A DNA stretch of 64,000 nt from Methylocystis echinoides (GTDB lineage: Bacteria > Pseudomonadota > Alphaproteobacteria > Rhizobiales > Beijerinckiaceae): contig NZ_BSEC01000001.1 of the NCBI RefSeq assembly GCF_027923385.1, forward strand, positions 3,136,001-3,200,000. The letters are read 5' to 3'. This document shows positions 18,402 to 28,606 of this stretch, one piece after another. Each line of letters starts with the position of its first letter. The stretch's first letter is position 1. The notes under the pieces were generated by a model. The model saw only the letters and a program-made list of their open reading frames with translations, searched no databases and was not told the origin of the DNA. The translations under genes and the position numbers were made by a program.

Positions 18402-21400
18402 TCAAGCAGCGAAGCTGGACGCAGTGATCTGCGCGCCGTTCTGAACCCGGACCACGGTGTCAGTCGCCGCATCGAACCCTGCGGTGGCATCGTTGATGAC
18501 GAGATAGGTCCCCGCAGCCGACCCTGCGCCTGTCAGCGAAACCATGGTTGCGCCGTTCGCGGCGAGATTTCCGCTACTTATTCCACTCAGGAGGTTGATG
18601 AGGTCCTGGCCCAGATCGTTGCTGGCGACGCTCGCAAGCGTCTGGAAGTCGGCAGCGGCGACTGTGTGACCGATATTGAACCGATCACCAGCCTGGACAT
18701 CCGCAATCGAGTCGTACGCCGCGAGCATCGAAGCCGATGGGTCCGTATAGACGAACACGTCATTGCCCGCCCCACCCGTGAGGAGATCCGCCCCCAGGCC
18801 GCCGTCGAGCGTGTCGGCGCCCCCGTTGCCGTTGAGCGCATCGGCATAGGCCGTGCCCGTCAGGATGTTCGCGCCGTTATTGCCTGTGATCGTCAACCCG
18901 TTCGTCACCGCCGATGCATTGACATTGATCGCCGTCGTGCCCGTCGTCACGGCGGCAGCCCTCGTCCCTGTCCCGACCACGACAGACTCCACGCCCGTCA
19001 GCAGGCTGTTGAGCGTGAGCGTCGACGCGGCGGTCGATGTGACGCGCAGTTGATCTGCTACGCCGGCGCCGCCGTCGATGACCTCGTCAGCAGCATAATC
19101 CCCAACCGCGCCAATGATGAAGACGTCGTCGCCAGCGTCGCCATAGAGGCTGTCGGAGCCGCCCCCGCCCGTGATCAGATTGGCTGCGGCGTTGCCCCTG
19201 ATCGTGTTGGCGAGCGCATTGCCTGCGAAATTGAGGAGGCTCGCGCCGGTGGCGCTCGCATCCAGCGCCTCGACGTTGGCCGCCAGCGTGATCGTCCGCG
19301 CGACGATGTTGGTCGACGCGCCACGCAGCTGGATCGTGTCCATTCCGGCGTCGGCCGCCTCCGTCACAGTGTCCTGGAGTGCGCCAGCCGTCGTCACGTC
19401 GACGATATAGGTGTCGTCGCCGCCAAGCCCGATGAGCGTGTCGGCTCCCTCTGCGCCGTCGAGCACGTCCGCGTCCGCGCCGCCGGTGATCGAATTGGCG
19501 AGCGCGTTGCCGGTTCCGGCGAAGCCGCCCGCGCCGGTGAAGACGAGATTCTCCACATTGGCTGCGAGCTGATGCGCGTTCAACGACGTGCGCACCACAT
19601 CCGTGCCGGCGTTCGCCGCCTCGATCACGACGTCATCGGCGTCGTCAACGATGTAGGTGTCGTTGCCCCTTCCGCCGGACATCGTGTCCGCCCCCAGGCC
19701 TCCGTCGAGCGTGTCGGCGCCCCCGTTACCGTCGAGCGTATCGGCGAAGGCCGTGCCCGTCAGGACATTCGCGCCGTTGTTACCCGTGATCGTCAACCCA
19801 TAAGTGACCGCCGAAGCATCGACATTGATCGCAGTGGCGCCGGTCGTCACGGCGGCGCCTCCCGTCCCTCTTCCGACCACGACGGACTCCACGCCCGTCA
19901 GCAGGCTGTTGAGCGTGAGCGTCGACGCGGCGGTCGATGTGACGCGCAGCTGATCCGCGACGCCCGCGCCGCCGTCGATGACCTCGTCCGCCGCATAATC
20001 CGCGACCGCGCCAATGATGAAGAGGTCGTCGCCCGCGTCGCCATACAGGTTGTCGGAGCCGCCCCCGCCAGTGATCACATTGGCCGCGGCGTTGCCCATG
20101 ATCGTGTTGGCGAGCGCATTGCCGGTGAAATTGAGGAGGCTCGCGCCGGTGGCGCTCGCGTCCAGCGTCTCGACATTGGCCGCCAATGTGATCGTCGTCG
20201 GGATCTGGTTGGTCGACGCGCCACGCAGCCGGATCGTGTCCGTTCCGGCGCCGGCCGCCTCCGTCACCGTGTCCTGGAGCGCGCCCGTCGTCGTCAGGTC
20301 GACGATATAGGTGTCGTCGCCGCCAAGCCCGATGAGCGTGTCGGCTCCCCCTGCGCCGTCGAGCGCGTCTGCGTCCGCGCCGCCGGTGATCGAATTGGCG
20401 AGCGCGTTGCCGGTTCCGGCGAAGCCGCCGGCGCCGGTGAAGACGAGATTCTCCAAATTGGCTGCGAGCTGATGCGCGTTCAACGACGTGCGCACCACAT
20501 CCGTGCCGGCGTTCGCCGCCTCGATCACGACGTCATTGGCGTCGTCAACGATGTAGGTGTCGTTGCCCGTTCCGCCGGACATCGCGTCCGCGCCCAGGCC
20601 GCCGTCGAGCGTGTCATTGCCGACGCCGCCGGAAAGAGCGTCATTGGCCGCCGTTCCCGTAATTTGATCGTTGCCTCCCAGACCAAAGACGACCGTGGTT
20701 CCATCAGGCGTCGCGATGGTGTTCGCGACGTTTGTCCCGGCGTTGACGACGAATTGCTTGGCGAACTTGTTGCCTGCGCCATCCTGCACGATCAACCATG
20801 TGCTGGAAGATGCGGAAAGGGCGGCAATCGTCGTGATCTGCCCTGTCGCCGCGTCGATGCTGAGTCCGTTGAGCGTTTGCGTCGCCCCCGCGCCTTCAGC
20901 ATTGCTCGCGAAGCTGTATGAATACGTTTCGCTGTCCGAGTTGCTGACTGCCGCAATCGTTCCGAGAACAGCGCCGACCGGTATTGAAGCCGTTCCGTTG
21001 AAATTGGACGGGGCGAGCGTGAACGTCCAGTCGATCGGAGCCGTCGTCTCGAAAGTTTCGGCCGCGACGGTCTGGTCGGAGAACTGGAAGTTCTCGACAT
21101 TGACGACCGTATCCACGCCGTCCGCCGAACCCGCGCGATTGTCCACGATCTGGAAGCCCGCGCCGGTGTCGGTGATCGTGTAGTCCGCCAGAGCGCCGGA
21201 GAACACCGCGGTGTCAGCGTCCGCCCCGCCGTCGAGCGAGTCGTCGCCGCCGCCGCCGCGCAGCAGGTCGGCCCCGCCGCCGCCGCTGATGATGTCTGAC
21301 ACAACCGTGCCGAAGATCGTGTTCGCCCCTCCCGAGCCGACCAGATGGATCGTGTCGTTCCCGCCGACCTCCTGGCCCGTCGTGACGAAGCTGTTCGTGA

Positions 21401-24400
21401 CCGGAGAGATGAACGAACCCCAGGCATAGGCGCCCATGCCGACGCCGGTTCCTGTCGGAAACGTCCAGCCCGACGCGTCGAAGCTCGAGTCGCCGCCAAC
21501 CAGATTGACCGTGATGTCGTTGTCGCCCCAGGCGCCCTTCACAACCAGATTGTTCGAGAGCCCCGAGCCGAACTGAGCCGACGAGAAGATCGCCTGGCCC
21601 GGCATCTCCATCGGCATGTAATTGAAGCTCAGGCCTTCAATCGACGCGAAGTTGACGCCCGAGAAGTCGAAATTCTCCTCGTAGTTCGACATTCCCTTGC
21701 CGGCCCAGAGGACGTCGCTGCCCTCGCCGCCGTCGATGGTGACATTGGAGCTGAGGTAGGACTGACGGGTGACGTAGAAATTGTCGTCGCCCGCGTCGCC
21801 ATACAGCGCCGCGCTGGCGACCGTCCCGCCGGCCGCGCCGAAGGCCAGCCAGATCGCGTCCGAACTCTCCCCGCCATGGATCGTGTTGGCGCCCGACCCG
21901 CCCCACAGCGTGTCCGCGCCGGTCCCCCCGGTCAGCGTGTTCACGCCGGTCGTGTTCGCAGCGTTGATCTTCACGCCCGCGTTCGAGCCCGTCGCGACGA
22001 AGTCCGCCGCGCCCGAAAGCTGCAGCGTCGTCCCCGCCCCAAGCGCCGCGCCGTCAACGGTCAGCACATGATCGTTGCTGTCCGTGATCGTCGTATTGCC
22101 CGCGCCCGTCGTGATCTTGCCCAAAGATCCCGGAATCGTCTCGCCGCCGATCCCCGCCGCCAGCGCATTCGCGCCCAGCGTCACGGTCGCCGTCCCGGTG
22201 AACTGCAGGCCCTCGAAGTCCGTGACCTTCGCAAAATCCGCGTCCGTCACCGTCACATCCGCATCGGTGAACGACAGGATGTCGCCCGCCGCCGTGTCCT
22301 GGTGATAGCCGTCGATCCGCGAAAACGCCGCAAAGGCCCCGGGGTTCGTGAAGGCGACCGTCGTCGAGTGATGTCCGCCCTGCTGGTCGACAAGCGAATA
22401 GGCGCTGACGTTCCCCGCCGCATCCGTCGCCGTCGCCGACACACGGCGGTTGCCGTGCTCGGTCTGGTTCGTCTGGAACGACCAGTTGCCGCTCGCATCC
22501 GCAACCACATAATCGACGCCCGCGATCACCTTCGTCGCGTCAGCCGGATCCTGCGTATAGGTCGACAAAGCCGTGCGCGCGCCAATCGTGCCGTCGGCGT
22601 TCACCGTCGTCGAATAAAGCCGGATGATCGCACCCGCTTCCGCCGTCCCGGAAAGCTTCCAGAGCGGATTCGTCCCGCTGATGATCGGAGACGTCGTATT
22701 GTTCCACGACGATATGACAGGAGACGAAGGAAGCGTCACGTCTTCGAGCGTCGAGGCCGCGACGGTCTGATCGGAGAACTGGAAGTTCTCGACATTGACG
22801 ACCGTGTCCACGCCGTCCGCCGAACCCGCGCGGTTGTCCACGACCCGATAGCCCGCGCCGGTGTCGGTGATCGTGTAGTCCGCCAGAGCGCCGGAGAACA
22901 CCGCCGTGTCATTGCCCGCGCCGCCGTCGATCGAGTCGTCGCCGCCCGCGCCCGTGAAGGTGTCATCGCCGGCGCCGCCGACAAAGCTCGTGCCCGCGTT
23001 CGAGCCCGTCGCGACGAAATCCGCCGCGCCCGAAAGCTGCAGCGTCGTCCCCGCCCCAAGCGCCGCGCCGTCAACCGTCAGCACATGGTCGTTGCTGTCC
23101 GTGATCGTCGTATTGCCCGCGCCCGTCGTGATCTTGCCCAGCGATCCCGGAATCGTCTCGCCGCCGATCCCCGCCGCCAGCGCATTCGCGCCCAGCGTCA
23201 CTGTCGCCGTCCCGGTGAACTGCAGGCCCTCGAAGTCCGTGACCTTCGCAAAATCCGCGTCCGTCACCGTCACATCCGCATCGGTGAACGACAGGATGTC
23301 GCCCGCCGCCGTGTCCTGGTGATAGCCGTCGATCCGCGAAAACGCCGCAAAGGCCCCGGGGTTCGTGAAGGCGACCGTCGTCGAGTGATGTCCGCCCTGC
23401 TGGTCGACAAGCGAATAGGCGCTGACGTTCCCCGCCGCATCCGTCGCCGTCGCCGACACACGGCGGTTGCCGTGCTCGGTCTGGTTCGTCTGGAACGACC
23501 AGTTGCCGCTCGCATCCGCAACCACATAATCGACGCCCGCGATCACCTTCGTCGCGTCAGCCGGATCCTGCGTATAGGTCGACAAAGCCGTGCGCGCGCC
23601 AATCGTGCCGTCGGCGTTCACCGTCGTCGAATAAAGCCGGATGATCGCACCCGCTTCCGCCGTCCCGGAAAGCTTCCAGAGCGGATTCGTCCCGCTGATG
23701 ATCGGAGACGTCGTATTGTTCCACGACGATATGACAGGAGACGAAGGAAGCGTCACGTCTTCGAGCGTCGAGGCCGCGACGGTCTGATCGGAGAACTGGA
23801 AGTTCTCGACATTGACGACCGTGTCCACGCCGTCCGCCGAACCCGCGCGGTTGTCCACGACCCGATAGCCCGCGCCGGTGTCGGTGATCGTGTAGTCCGC
23901 CAGAGCGCCGGAGAACACCGCCGTGTCATTGCCCGCGCCGCCGTCGATCGAGTCGTCGCCGCCCGCGCCCGTGAAGGTGTCATCGCCGGCGCCGCCGACA
24001 AAGCTCGTGCCCGCGTTCGAGCCCGTCGCGACGAAATCCGCCGCGCCCGAAAGCTGCAGCGTCGTCCCCGCCCCAAGCGCCGCGCCGTCAACCGTCAGCA
24101 CATGATCGTTGCTGTCCGTGATCGTCGTATTGCCCGCGCCCGTCGTGATCTTGCCCAAAGATCCCGGAATCGTCTCGCCGCCGATCCCCGCCGCCAGCGC
24201 ATTCGCGCCCAGCGTCACGGTCGCCGTCCCGGTGAACTGCAGGCCCTCGAAGTCCGTGACCTTCGCAAAATCCGCGTCCGTCACCGTCACATCCGCATCG
24301 GTGAACGACAGGATGTCGCCCGCCGCCGTGTCCTGGTGATAGCCGTCGATCCGCGAAAACGCCGCAAAGGCCCCGGGGTTCGTGAAGGCGACCGTCGTCG

Positions 24401-27400
24401 AGTGATGTCCGCCCTGCTGGTCGACAAGCGAATAGGCGCTGACGTTCCCCGCCGCATCCGTCGCCGTCGCCGACACACGGCGGTTGCCGTGCTCGGTCTG
24501 GTTCGTCTGGAACGACCAGTTGCCGCTCGCATCCGCAACCACATAATCGACGCCCGCGATCACCTTCGTCGCGTCAGCCGGATCCTGCGTATAGGTCGAC
24601 AAAGCCGTGCGCGCGCCAATCGTGCCGTCGGCGTTCACCGTCGTCGAATAAAGCCGGATGATCGCACCCGCTTCCGCCGTCCCGGAAAGCTTCCAGAGCG
24701 GATTCGTCCCGCTGATGATCGGAGACGTCGTATTGTTCCACGACGATATGACAGGAGACGTGGGAATCTGCGCTTCGAAGATGGAAGCCGCGACGGTCTG
24801 GTCGGAGAACTGGAAGTTCTCGACATTGACGACCGTATCCACGCCGTCCGCCGAACCCGCGCGATTGTCCACGATCTGGAAGCCCGCGCCGGTGTCGGTG
24901 ATCGTGTAGTCCGCCAGAGCGCCGGAGAACACCGCGGTGTCAGCGTCCGCCCCGCCGTCGAGCGAGTCGTCGCCGCCGCCGCCGCGCAGCAGGTCGGCCC
25001 CGCCGCCGCCGCTGATGATGTCTGACACAACCGTGCCGAAGATCGTGTTCGCCCCTCCCGAGCCGACCAGATGGATCGTGTCGTTCCCGCCGACCTCCTG
25101 GCCCGTCGTGACGAAGCTGTTCGTGACCGGAGAGATGAACGAACCCCAGGCATAGGCGCCCATGCCGACGCCGGTTCCTGTCGGAAACGTCCAGCCCGAC
25201 GCGTCGAAGCTCGAGTCGCCGCCAACCAGATTGACCGTGATGTCGTTGTCGCCCCAGGCGCCCTTCACAACCAGATTGTTCGAGAGCCCCGAGCCGAACT
25301 GAGCCGACGAGAAGATCGCCTGGCCCGGCATCTCCATCGGCATGTAATTGAAGCTCAGGCCTTCAATCGACGCGAAGTTGACGCCCGAGAAGTCGAAATT
25401 CTCCTCGTAGTTCGACATTCCCTTGCCGGCCCAGAGGACGTCGCTGCCCTCGCCGCCGTCGATGGTGACATTGGAGCTGAGGTAGGACTGACGGGTGACG
25501 TAGAAATTGTCGTCGCCCGCGTCGCCATACAGCGCCGCGCTGGCGACCGTCCCGCCGGCCGCGCCGAAGGCCAGCCAGATCGCGTCCGAACTCTCCCCGC
25601 CATGGATCGTGTTGGCGCCCGACCCGCCCCACAGCGTGTCCGCGCCGGTCCCCCCGGTCAGCGTGTTCACGCCGGTCGTGTTCGCAGCGTTGATCTTCAC
25701 GCCCGCGTTCGAGCCCGTCGCGACGAAGTCCGCCGCGCCCGAAAGCTGCAGCGTCGTCCCCGCCCCAAGCGCCGCGCCGTCAACGGTCAGCACATGATCG
25801 TTGCTGTCCGTGATCGTCGTATTGCCCGCGCCCGTCGTGATCTTGCCCAGCGATCCCGGAATCGTCTCGCCGCCGATCCCCGCCGCCAGCGCATTCGCGC
25901 CCAGCGTCACTGTCGCCGTCCCGGTGAACTGCAGGCCCTCGAAGTCCGTGACCTTCGCAAAATCCGCGTCCGTCACCGTCACATCCGCATCGGTGAACGA
26001 CAGGATGTCGCCCGCCGCCGTGTCCTGGTGATAGCCGTCGATCCGCGAAAACGCCGCAAAGGCCCCGGGGTTCGTGAAGGCGACCGTCGTCGAGTGATGT
26101 CCGCCCTGCTGGTCGACAAGCGAATAGGCGCTGACGTTCCCCGCCGCATCCGTCGCCGTCGCCGACACACGGCGGTTGCCGTGCTCGGTCTGGTTCGTCT
26201 GGAACGACCAGTTGCCGCTCGCATCCGCAACCACATAATCGACGCCCGCGATCACCTTCGTCGCGTCAGCCGGATCCTGCGTATAGGTCGACAAAGCCGT
26301 GCGCGCGCCAATCGTGCCGTCGGCGTTCACCGTCGTCGAATAAAGCCGGATGATCGCACCCGCTTCCGCCGTCCCGGAAAGCTTCCAGAGCGGATTCGTC
26401 CCGCTGATGATCGGAGACGTCGTATTGTTCCACGACGATATGACAGGAGACGAAGGAAGCGTCACGTCTTCGAGCGTCGAGGCCGCGACGGTCTGATCGG
26501 AGAACTGGAAGTTCTCGACATTGACGACCGTGTCCACGCCGTCCGCCGAACCCGCGCGGTTGTCCACGACCCGATAGCCCGCGCCGGTGTCGGTGATCGT
26601 GTAGTCCGCCAGAGCGCCGGAGAACACCGCCGTGTCATTGCCCGCGCCGCCGTCGATCGAGTCGTCGCCGCCCGCGCCCGTGAAGGTGTCATCGCCGGCG
26701 CCGCCGACAAAGCTCGTGCCCGCGTTCGAGCCCGTCGCGACGAAATCCGCCGCGCCCGAAAGCTGCAGCGTCGTCCCCGCCCCAAGCGCCGCGCCGTCAA
26801 CCGTCAGCACATGATCGTTGCTGTCCGTGATCGTCGTATTGCCCGCGCCCGTCGTGATCTTGCCCAAAGATCCCGGAATCGTCTCGCCGCCGATCCCCGC
26901 CGCCAGCGCATTCGCGCCCAGCGTCACGGTCGCCGTCCCGGTGAACTGCAGGCCCTCGAAGTCCGTGACCTTCGCAAAATCCGCGTCCGTCACCGTCACA
27001 TCCGCATCGGTGAACGACAGGATGTCGCCCGCCGCCGTGTCCTGGTGATAGCCGTCGATCCGCGAAAACGCCGCAAAGGCCCCGGGGTTCGTGAAGGCGA
27101 CCGTCGTCGAGTGATGTCCGCCCTGCTGGTCGACAAGCGAATAGGCGCTGACGTTCCCCGCCGCATCCGTCGCCGTCGCCGACACACGGCGGTTGCCGTG
27201 CTCGGTCTGGTTCGTCTGGAACGACCAGTTGCCGCTCGCATCCGCAACCACATAATCGACGCCCGCGATCACCTTCGTCGCGTCAGCCGGATCCTGCGTA
27301 TAGGTCGACAAAGCCGTGCGCGCGCCAATCGTGCCGTCGGCGTTCACCGTCGTCGAATAAAGCCGGATGATCGCACCCGCTTCCGCCGTCCCGGAAAGCT

Positions 27401-28349
27401 TCCAGAGCGGATTCGTCCCGCTGATGATCGGAGACGTCGTATTGTTCCACGACGATATCGCAGGAGCCGATGGAGGCGTCGTGTCGGAAGGAGCGCCGGC
27501 GACGACATCTGCCGCCGACAAGATGATATTCGCGAACTGGAAATTCTCGACGTTTGTCACGGTGTCCGTGCCATCAGGGGACCCGGCGCGGTTGTCGACG
27601 ACCGTGAAAATGGCGCCGACCTGCGTTACAGTGTAATCGGACCTGTTTCCCGTAAACACGGCAGTGTCCGTGCCGATTCCGCCATCAAGAGAGTCTCGGC
27701 CGCCCAATCCCTTGATGGTGTCGTCGCCATCACCGCCGGTGATGATATCCGCGACGATCGAGCCGACGATGTTATTGGCCACCGACGATCCGACGAGGTG
27801 AATGGTGTCCGCGCCCCCGAAGGCGCCAACCTCAGTGCCATTGTAGGCGCCGCTACCCTGGTAAATGTAGGGACCCCAGGCATAGAAGGAACCACCCGCC
27901 GGCACGCCGCCGATGGTCGTGGTCGAGGGCGTCGGGAATGTCCATCCCGACGCATCGAAATTGGCTGTATCGAGGATTACTGTTATGTCATTGACATCCC
28001 ATGCGCCCTTGACCACGAGATTATTGGAAAGGCCGGTCCCGAATTGCGATGAATTGAACTTCACCGAGCCGGGCATCGGCATCTTCATCCAATTGAAATT
28101 CAATTCCTCGATGCTGACGAATGTGACGGGACGGAAATCGAAATTCTCCGAATAGCCGGTGTCCATTGTGTTTCCGGCCCAAAGGGAGTCATATCCTGCT
28201 CCGCCATTGATTATATCGCCCAGGTCAATGTCGTGCTGCGGCGAGGGAGCTCCGGAAGAATCCACCTGATCGTAGTTGAAGACGAACTTGTCGTCGCCCG
28301 AGGTTCCGGTGAGGTTCTGGACACCAGGTTGAGCAATATAATCAACCAT
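18402..28349 (-). CDS. Giant RTX/Ig-like repeat protein secreted by type I system, about 3315 aa
   Basis: Very large acidic extracellular protein with no enzymatic domain that I can recognise. In order: an N-terminal module (residues 1-290) with an FDF..SIE.LNFNWMKMPMP core; five Ig-like modules (about 296-2429), each opening with SSWNNTTSPIISGTNPLWKL and mixed with glycine-rich calcium-binding RTX nonapeptides (GGAGDDTFTGAGGDDS); then further RTX blocks (about 2560-3180) and a C-terminal export region ending ITASSFAA. No Cys-based anchoring signal is seen. The ATG at 28349 has GGGAG eight bases upstream; an ATG at 28364 has none. Export by the HlyB/HlyD/TolC genes directly downstream is very likely. 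Adhesion, matrix or S-layer-like roles are possible. Confidence 0.9.
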   Translation of the reverse strand: MVDYIAQPGVQNLTGTSGDDKFVFNYDQVDSSGAPSPQHDIDLGDIINGGAGYDSLWAGNTMDTGYSENFDFRPVTFVSIEELNFNWMKMPMPGSVKFNSSQFGTGLSNNLVVKGAWDVNDITVILDTANFDASGWTFPTPSTTTIGGVPAGGSFYAWGPYIYQGSGAYNGTEVGAFGGADTIHLVGSSVANNIVGSIVADIITGGDGDDTIKGLGGRDSLDGGIGTDTAVFTGNRSDYTVTQVGAIFTVVDNRAGSPDGTDTVTNVENFQFANIILSAADVVAGAPSDTTPPSAPAISSWNNTTSPIISGTNPLWKLSGTAEAGAIIRLYSTTVNADGTIGARTALSTYTQDPADATKVIAGVDYVVADASGNWSFQTNQTEHGNRRVSATATDAAGNVSAYSLVDQQGGHHSTTVAFTNPGAFAAFSRIDGYHQDTAAGDILSFTDADVTVTDADFAKVTDFEGLQFTGTATVTLGANALAAGIGGETIPGSLGKITTGAGNTTITDSNDHVLTVDGAALGAGTTLQLSGAADFVATGSNAGTSFVGGAGDDTFTGAGGDDSIDGGAGNDTAVFSGALADYTITDTGAGYRVVDNRAGSADGVDTVVNVENFQFSDQTVAASTLEDVTLPSSPVISSWNNTTSPIISGTNPLWKLSGTAEAGAIIRLYSTTVNADGTIGARTALSTYTQDPADATKVIAGVDYVVADASGNWSFQTNQTEHGNRRVSATATDAAGNVSAYSLVDQQGGHHSTTVAFTNPGAFAAFSRIDGYHQDTAAGDILSFTDADVTVTDADFAKVTDFEGLQFTGTATVTLGANALAAGIGGETIPGSLGKITTGAGNTTITDSNDHVLTVDGAALGAGTTLQLSGAADFVATGSNAGVKINAANTTGVNTLTGGTGADTLWGGSGANTIHGGESSDAIWLAFGAAGGTVASAALYGDAGDDNFYVTRQSYLSSNVTIDGGEGSDVLWAGKGMSNYEENFDFSGVNFASIEGLSFNYMPMEMPGQAIFSSAQFGSGLSNNLVVKGAWGDNDITVNLVGGDSSFDASGWTFPTGTGVGMGAYAWGSFISPVTNSFVTTGQEVGGNDTIHLVGSGGANTIFGTVVSDIISGGGGADLLRGGGGDDSLDGGADADTAVFSGALADYTITDTGAGFQIVDNRAGSADGVDTVVNVENFQFSDQTVAASIFEAQIPTSPVISSWNNTTSPIISGTNPLWKLSGTAEAGAIIRLYSTTVNADGTIGARTALSTYTQDPADATKVIAGVDYVVADASGNWSFQTNQTEHGNRRVSATATDAAGNVSAYSLVDQQGGHHSTTVAFTNPGAFAAFSRIDGYHQDTAAGDILSFTDADVTVTDADFAKVTDFEGLQFTGTATVTLGANALAAGIGGETIPGSLGKITTGAGNTTITDSNDHVLTVDGAALGAGTTLQLSGAADFVATGSNAGTSFVGGAGDDTFTGAGGDDSIDGGAGNDTAVFSGALADYTITDTGAGYRVVDNRAGSADGVDTVVNVENFQFSDQTVAASTLEDVTLPSSPVISSWNNTTSPIISGTNPLWKLSGTAEAGAIIRLYSTTVNADGTIGARTALSTYTQDPADATKVIAGVDYVVADASGNWSFQTNQTEHGNRRVSATATDAAGNVSAYSLVDQQGGHHSTTVAFTNPGAFAAFSRIDGYHQDTAAGDILSFTDADVTVTDADFAKVTDFEGLQFTGTATVTLGANALAAGIGGETIPGSLGKITTGAGNTTITDSNDHVLTVDGAALGAGTTLQLSGAADFVATGSNAGTSFVGGAGDDTFTGAGGDDSIDGGAGNDTAVFSGALADYTITDTGAGYRVVDNRAGSADGVDTVVNVENFQFSDQTVAASTLEDVTLPSSPVISSWNNTTSPIISGTNPLWKLSGTAEAGAIIRLYSTTVNADGTIGARTALSTYTQDPADATKVIAGVDYVVADASGNWSFQTNQTEHGNRRVSATATDAAGNVSAYSLVDQQGGHHSTTVAFTNPGAFAAFSRIDGYHQDTAAGDILSFTDADVTVTDADFAKVTDFEGLQFTGTATVTLGANALAAGIGGETIPGSLGKITTGAGNTTITDSNDHVLTVDGAALGAGTTLQLSGAADFVATGSNAGVKINAANTTGVNTLTGGTGADTLWGGSGANTIHGGESSDAIWLAFGAAGGTVASAALYGDAGDDNFYVTRQSYLSSNVTIDGGEGSDVLWAGKGMSNYEENFDFSGVNFASIEGLSFNYMPMEMPGQAIFSSAQFGSGLSNNLVVKGAWGDNDITVNLVGGDSSFDASGWTFPTGTGVGMGAYAWGSFISPVTNSFVTTGQEVGGNDTIHLVGSGGANTIFGTVVSDIISGGGGADLLRGGGGDDSLDGGADADTAVFSGALADYTITDTGAGFQIVDNRAGSADGVDTVVNVENFQFSDQTVAAETFETTAPIDWTFTLAPSNFNGTASIPVGAVLGTIAAVSNSDSETYSYSFASNAEGAGATQTLNGLSIDAATGQITTIAALSASSSTWLIVQDGAGNKFAKQFVVNAGTNVANTIATPDGTTVVFGLGGNDQITGTAANDALSGGVGNDTLDGGLGADAMSGGTGNDTYIVDDANDVVIEAANAGTDVVRTSLNAHQLAANLENLVFTGAGGFAGTGNALANSITGGADADALDGAGGADTLIGLGGDDTYIVDLTTTGALQDTVTEAAGAGTDTIRLRGASTNQIPTTITLAANVETLDASATGASLLNFTGNALANTIMGNAAANVITGGGGSDNLYGDAGDDLFIIGAVADYAADEVIDGGAGVADQLRVTSTAASTLTLNSLLTGVESVVVGRGTGGAAVTTGATAINVDASAVTYGLTITGNNGANVLTGTAFADTLDGNGGADTLDGGLGADTMSGGRGNDTYIVDDADDVVIEAANAGTDVVRTSLNAHQLAANVENLVFTGAGGFAGTGNALANSITGGADADVLDGAEGADTLIGLGGDDTYIVDVTTAGALQDTVTEAADAGMDTIQLRGASTNIVARTITLAANVEALDASATGASLLNFAGNALANTIRGNAAANLITGGGGSDSLYGDAGDDVFIIGAVGDYAADEVIDGGAGVADQLRVTSTAASTLTLNSLLTGVESVVVGTGTRAAAVTTGTTAINVNASAVTNGLTITGNNGANILTGTAYADALNGNGGADTLDGGLGADLLTGGAGNDVFVYTDPSASMLAAYDSIADVQAGDRFNIGHTVAAADFQTLASVASNDLGQDLINLLSGISSGNLAANGATMVSLTGAGSAAGTYLVINDATAGFDAATDTVVRVQNGAQITASSFAA
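18790..20589 (-). repeat. Two tandem 900-bp repeats in the RTX C-terminal region
   Basis: The sequence from about 18790 recurs with a 900-base offset at 19690 and again begins at 20590. Each unit encodes about 300 residues: RTX nonapeptides, an NVENLVFTGAGGFAGTGN block and an AADEVIDGGAGVADQL block. The copies are similar but clearly more diverged than the modules at 21-27 kb. Confidence 0.8.
21062..27458 (-). repeat. Five near-identical RTX/Ig modules (periods 1017 and 1692 bp)
   Basis: Equivalent points fall at about 27253, 26236, 24544, 23527 and 22510 (spacings 1017, 1692, 1017, 1017). Three modules are short (339 codons) and two are long (564 codons), in the protein order S-L-S-S-L. The 2.67-kb block at 24788-27458 recurs at 21062-23732, offset 3726 bases. 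Differences between copies are few and mostly silent, so the array is recent or kept uniform by gene conversion. Confidence 0.93.
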
Positions 28350-28606
28350 TTCAATCGCTCCCATGTCTGCCGCGGGCGCACGACCCTGCAGCGCGCCGCA
28401 TCAGCGCGTATCGTTCTTTTTTGATTGCGGGCGACCAGCCACGACCAAGGGGCGCAACCGGAGGGCACAGGCTGAGTCAGCCGATGACCGCAGGGCCGCC
28501 GCTTTGTCGCGTCGAGTGCACAAGCCTGAATTTTTTTAAGGATCGCGGGGAAGCGCGGAATCTACAGCCGCTCCCAGCGGGCAGCGCGTCAAATGCGCGC
28601 AAAAGC

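Noticed and set aside
21062-27458. CRISPR array or satellite DNA as explanation of the tandem repeats
   Set aside because: The repeats are in-frame protein modules of 339 or 564 codons with no spacers.
18363-28052. Very long open frames on the plus strand opposite the RTX gene (18363-20921, 21345-25025, 25071-28052)
   Set aside because: They are Arg/Asp/Val-rich with no domains, repeat exactly where the RTX modules repeat, and result from GC-rich codon use on the other strand.
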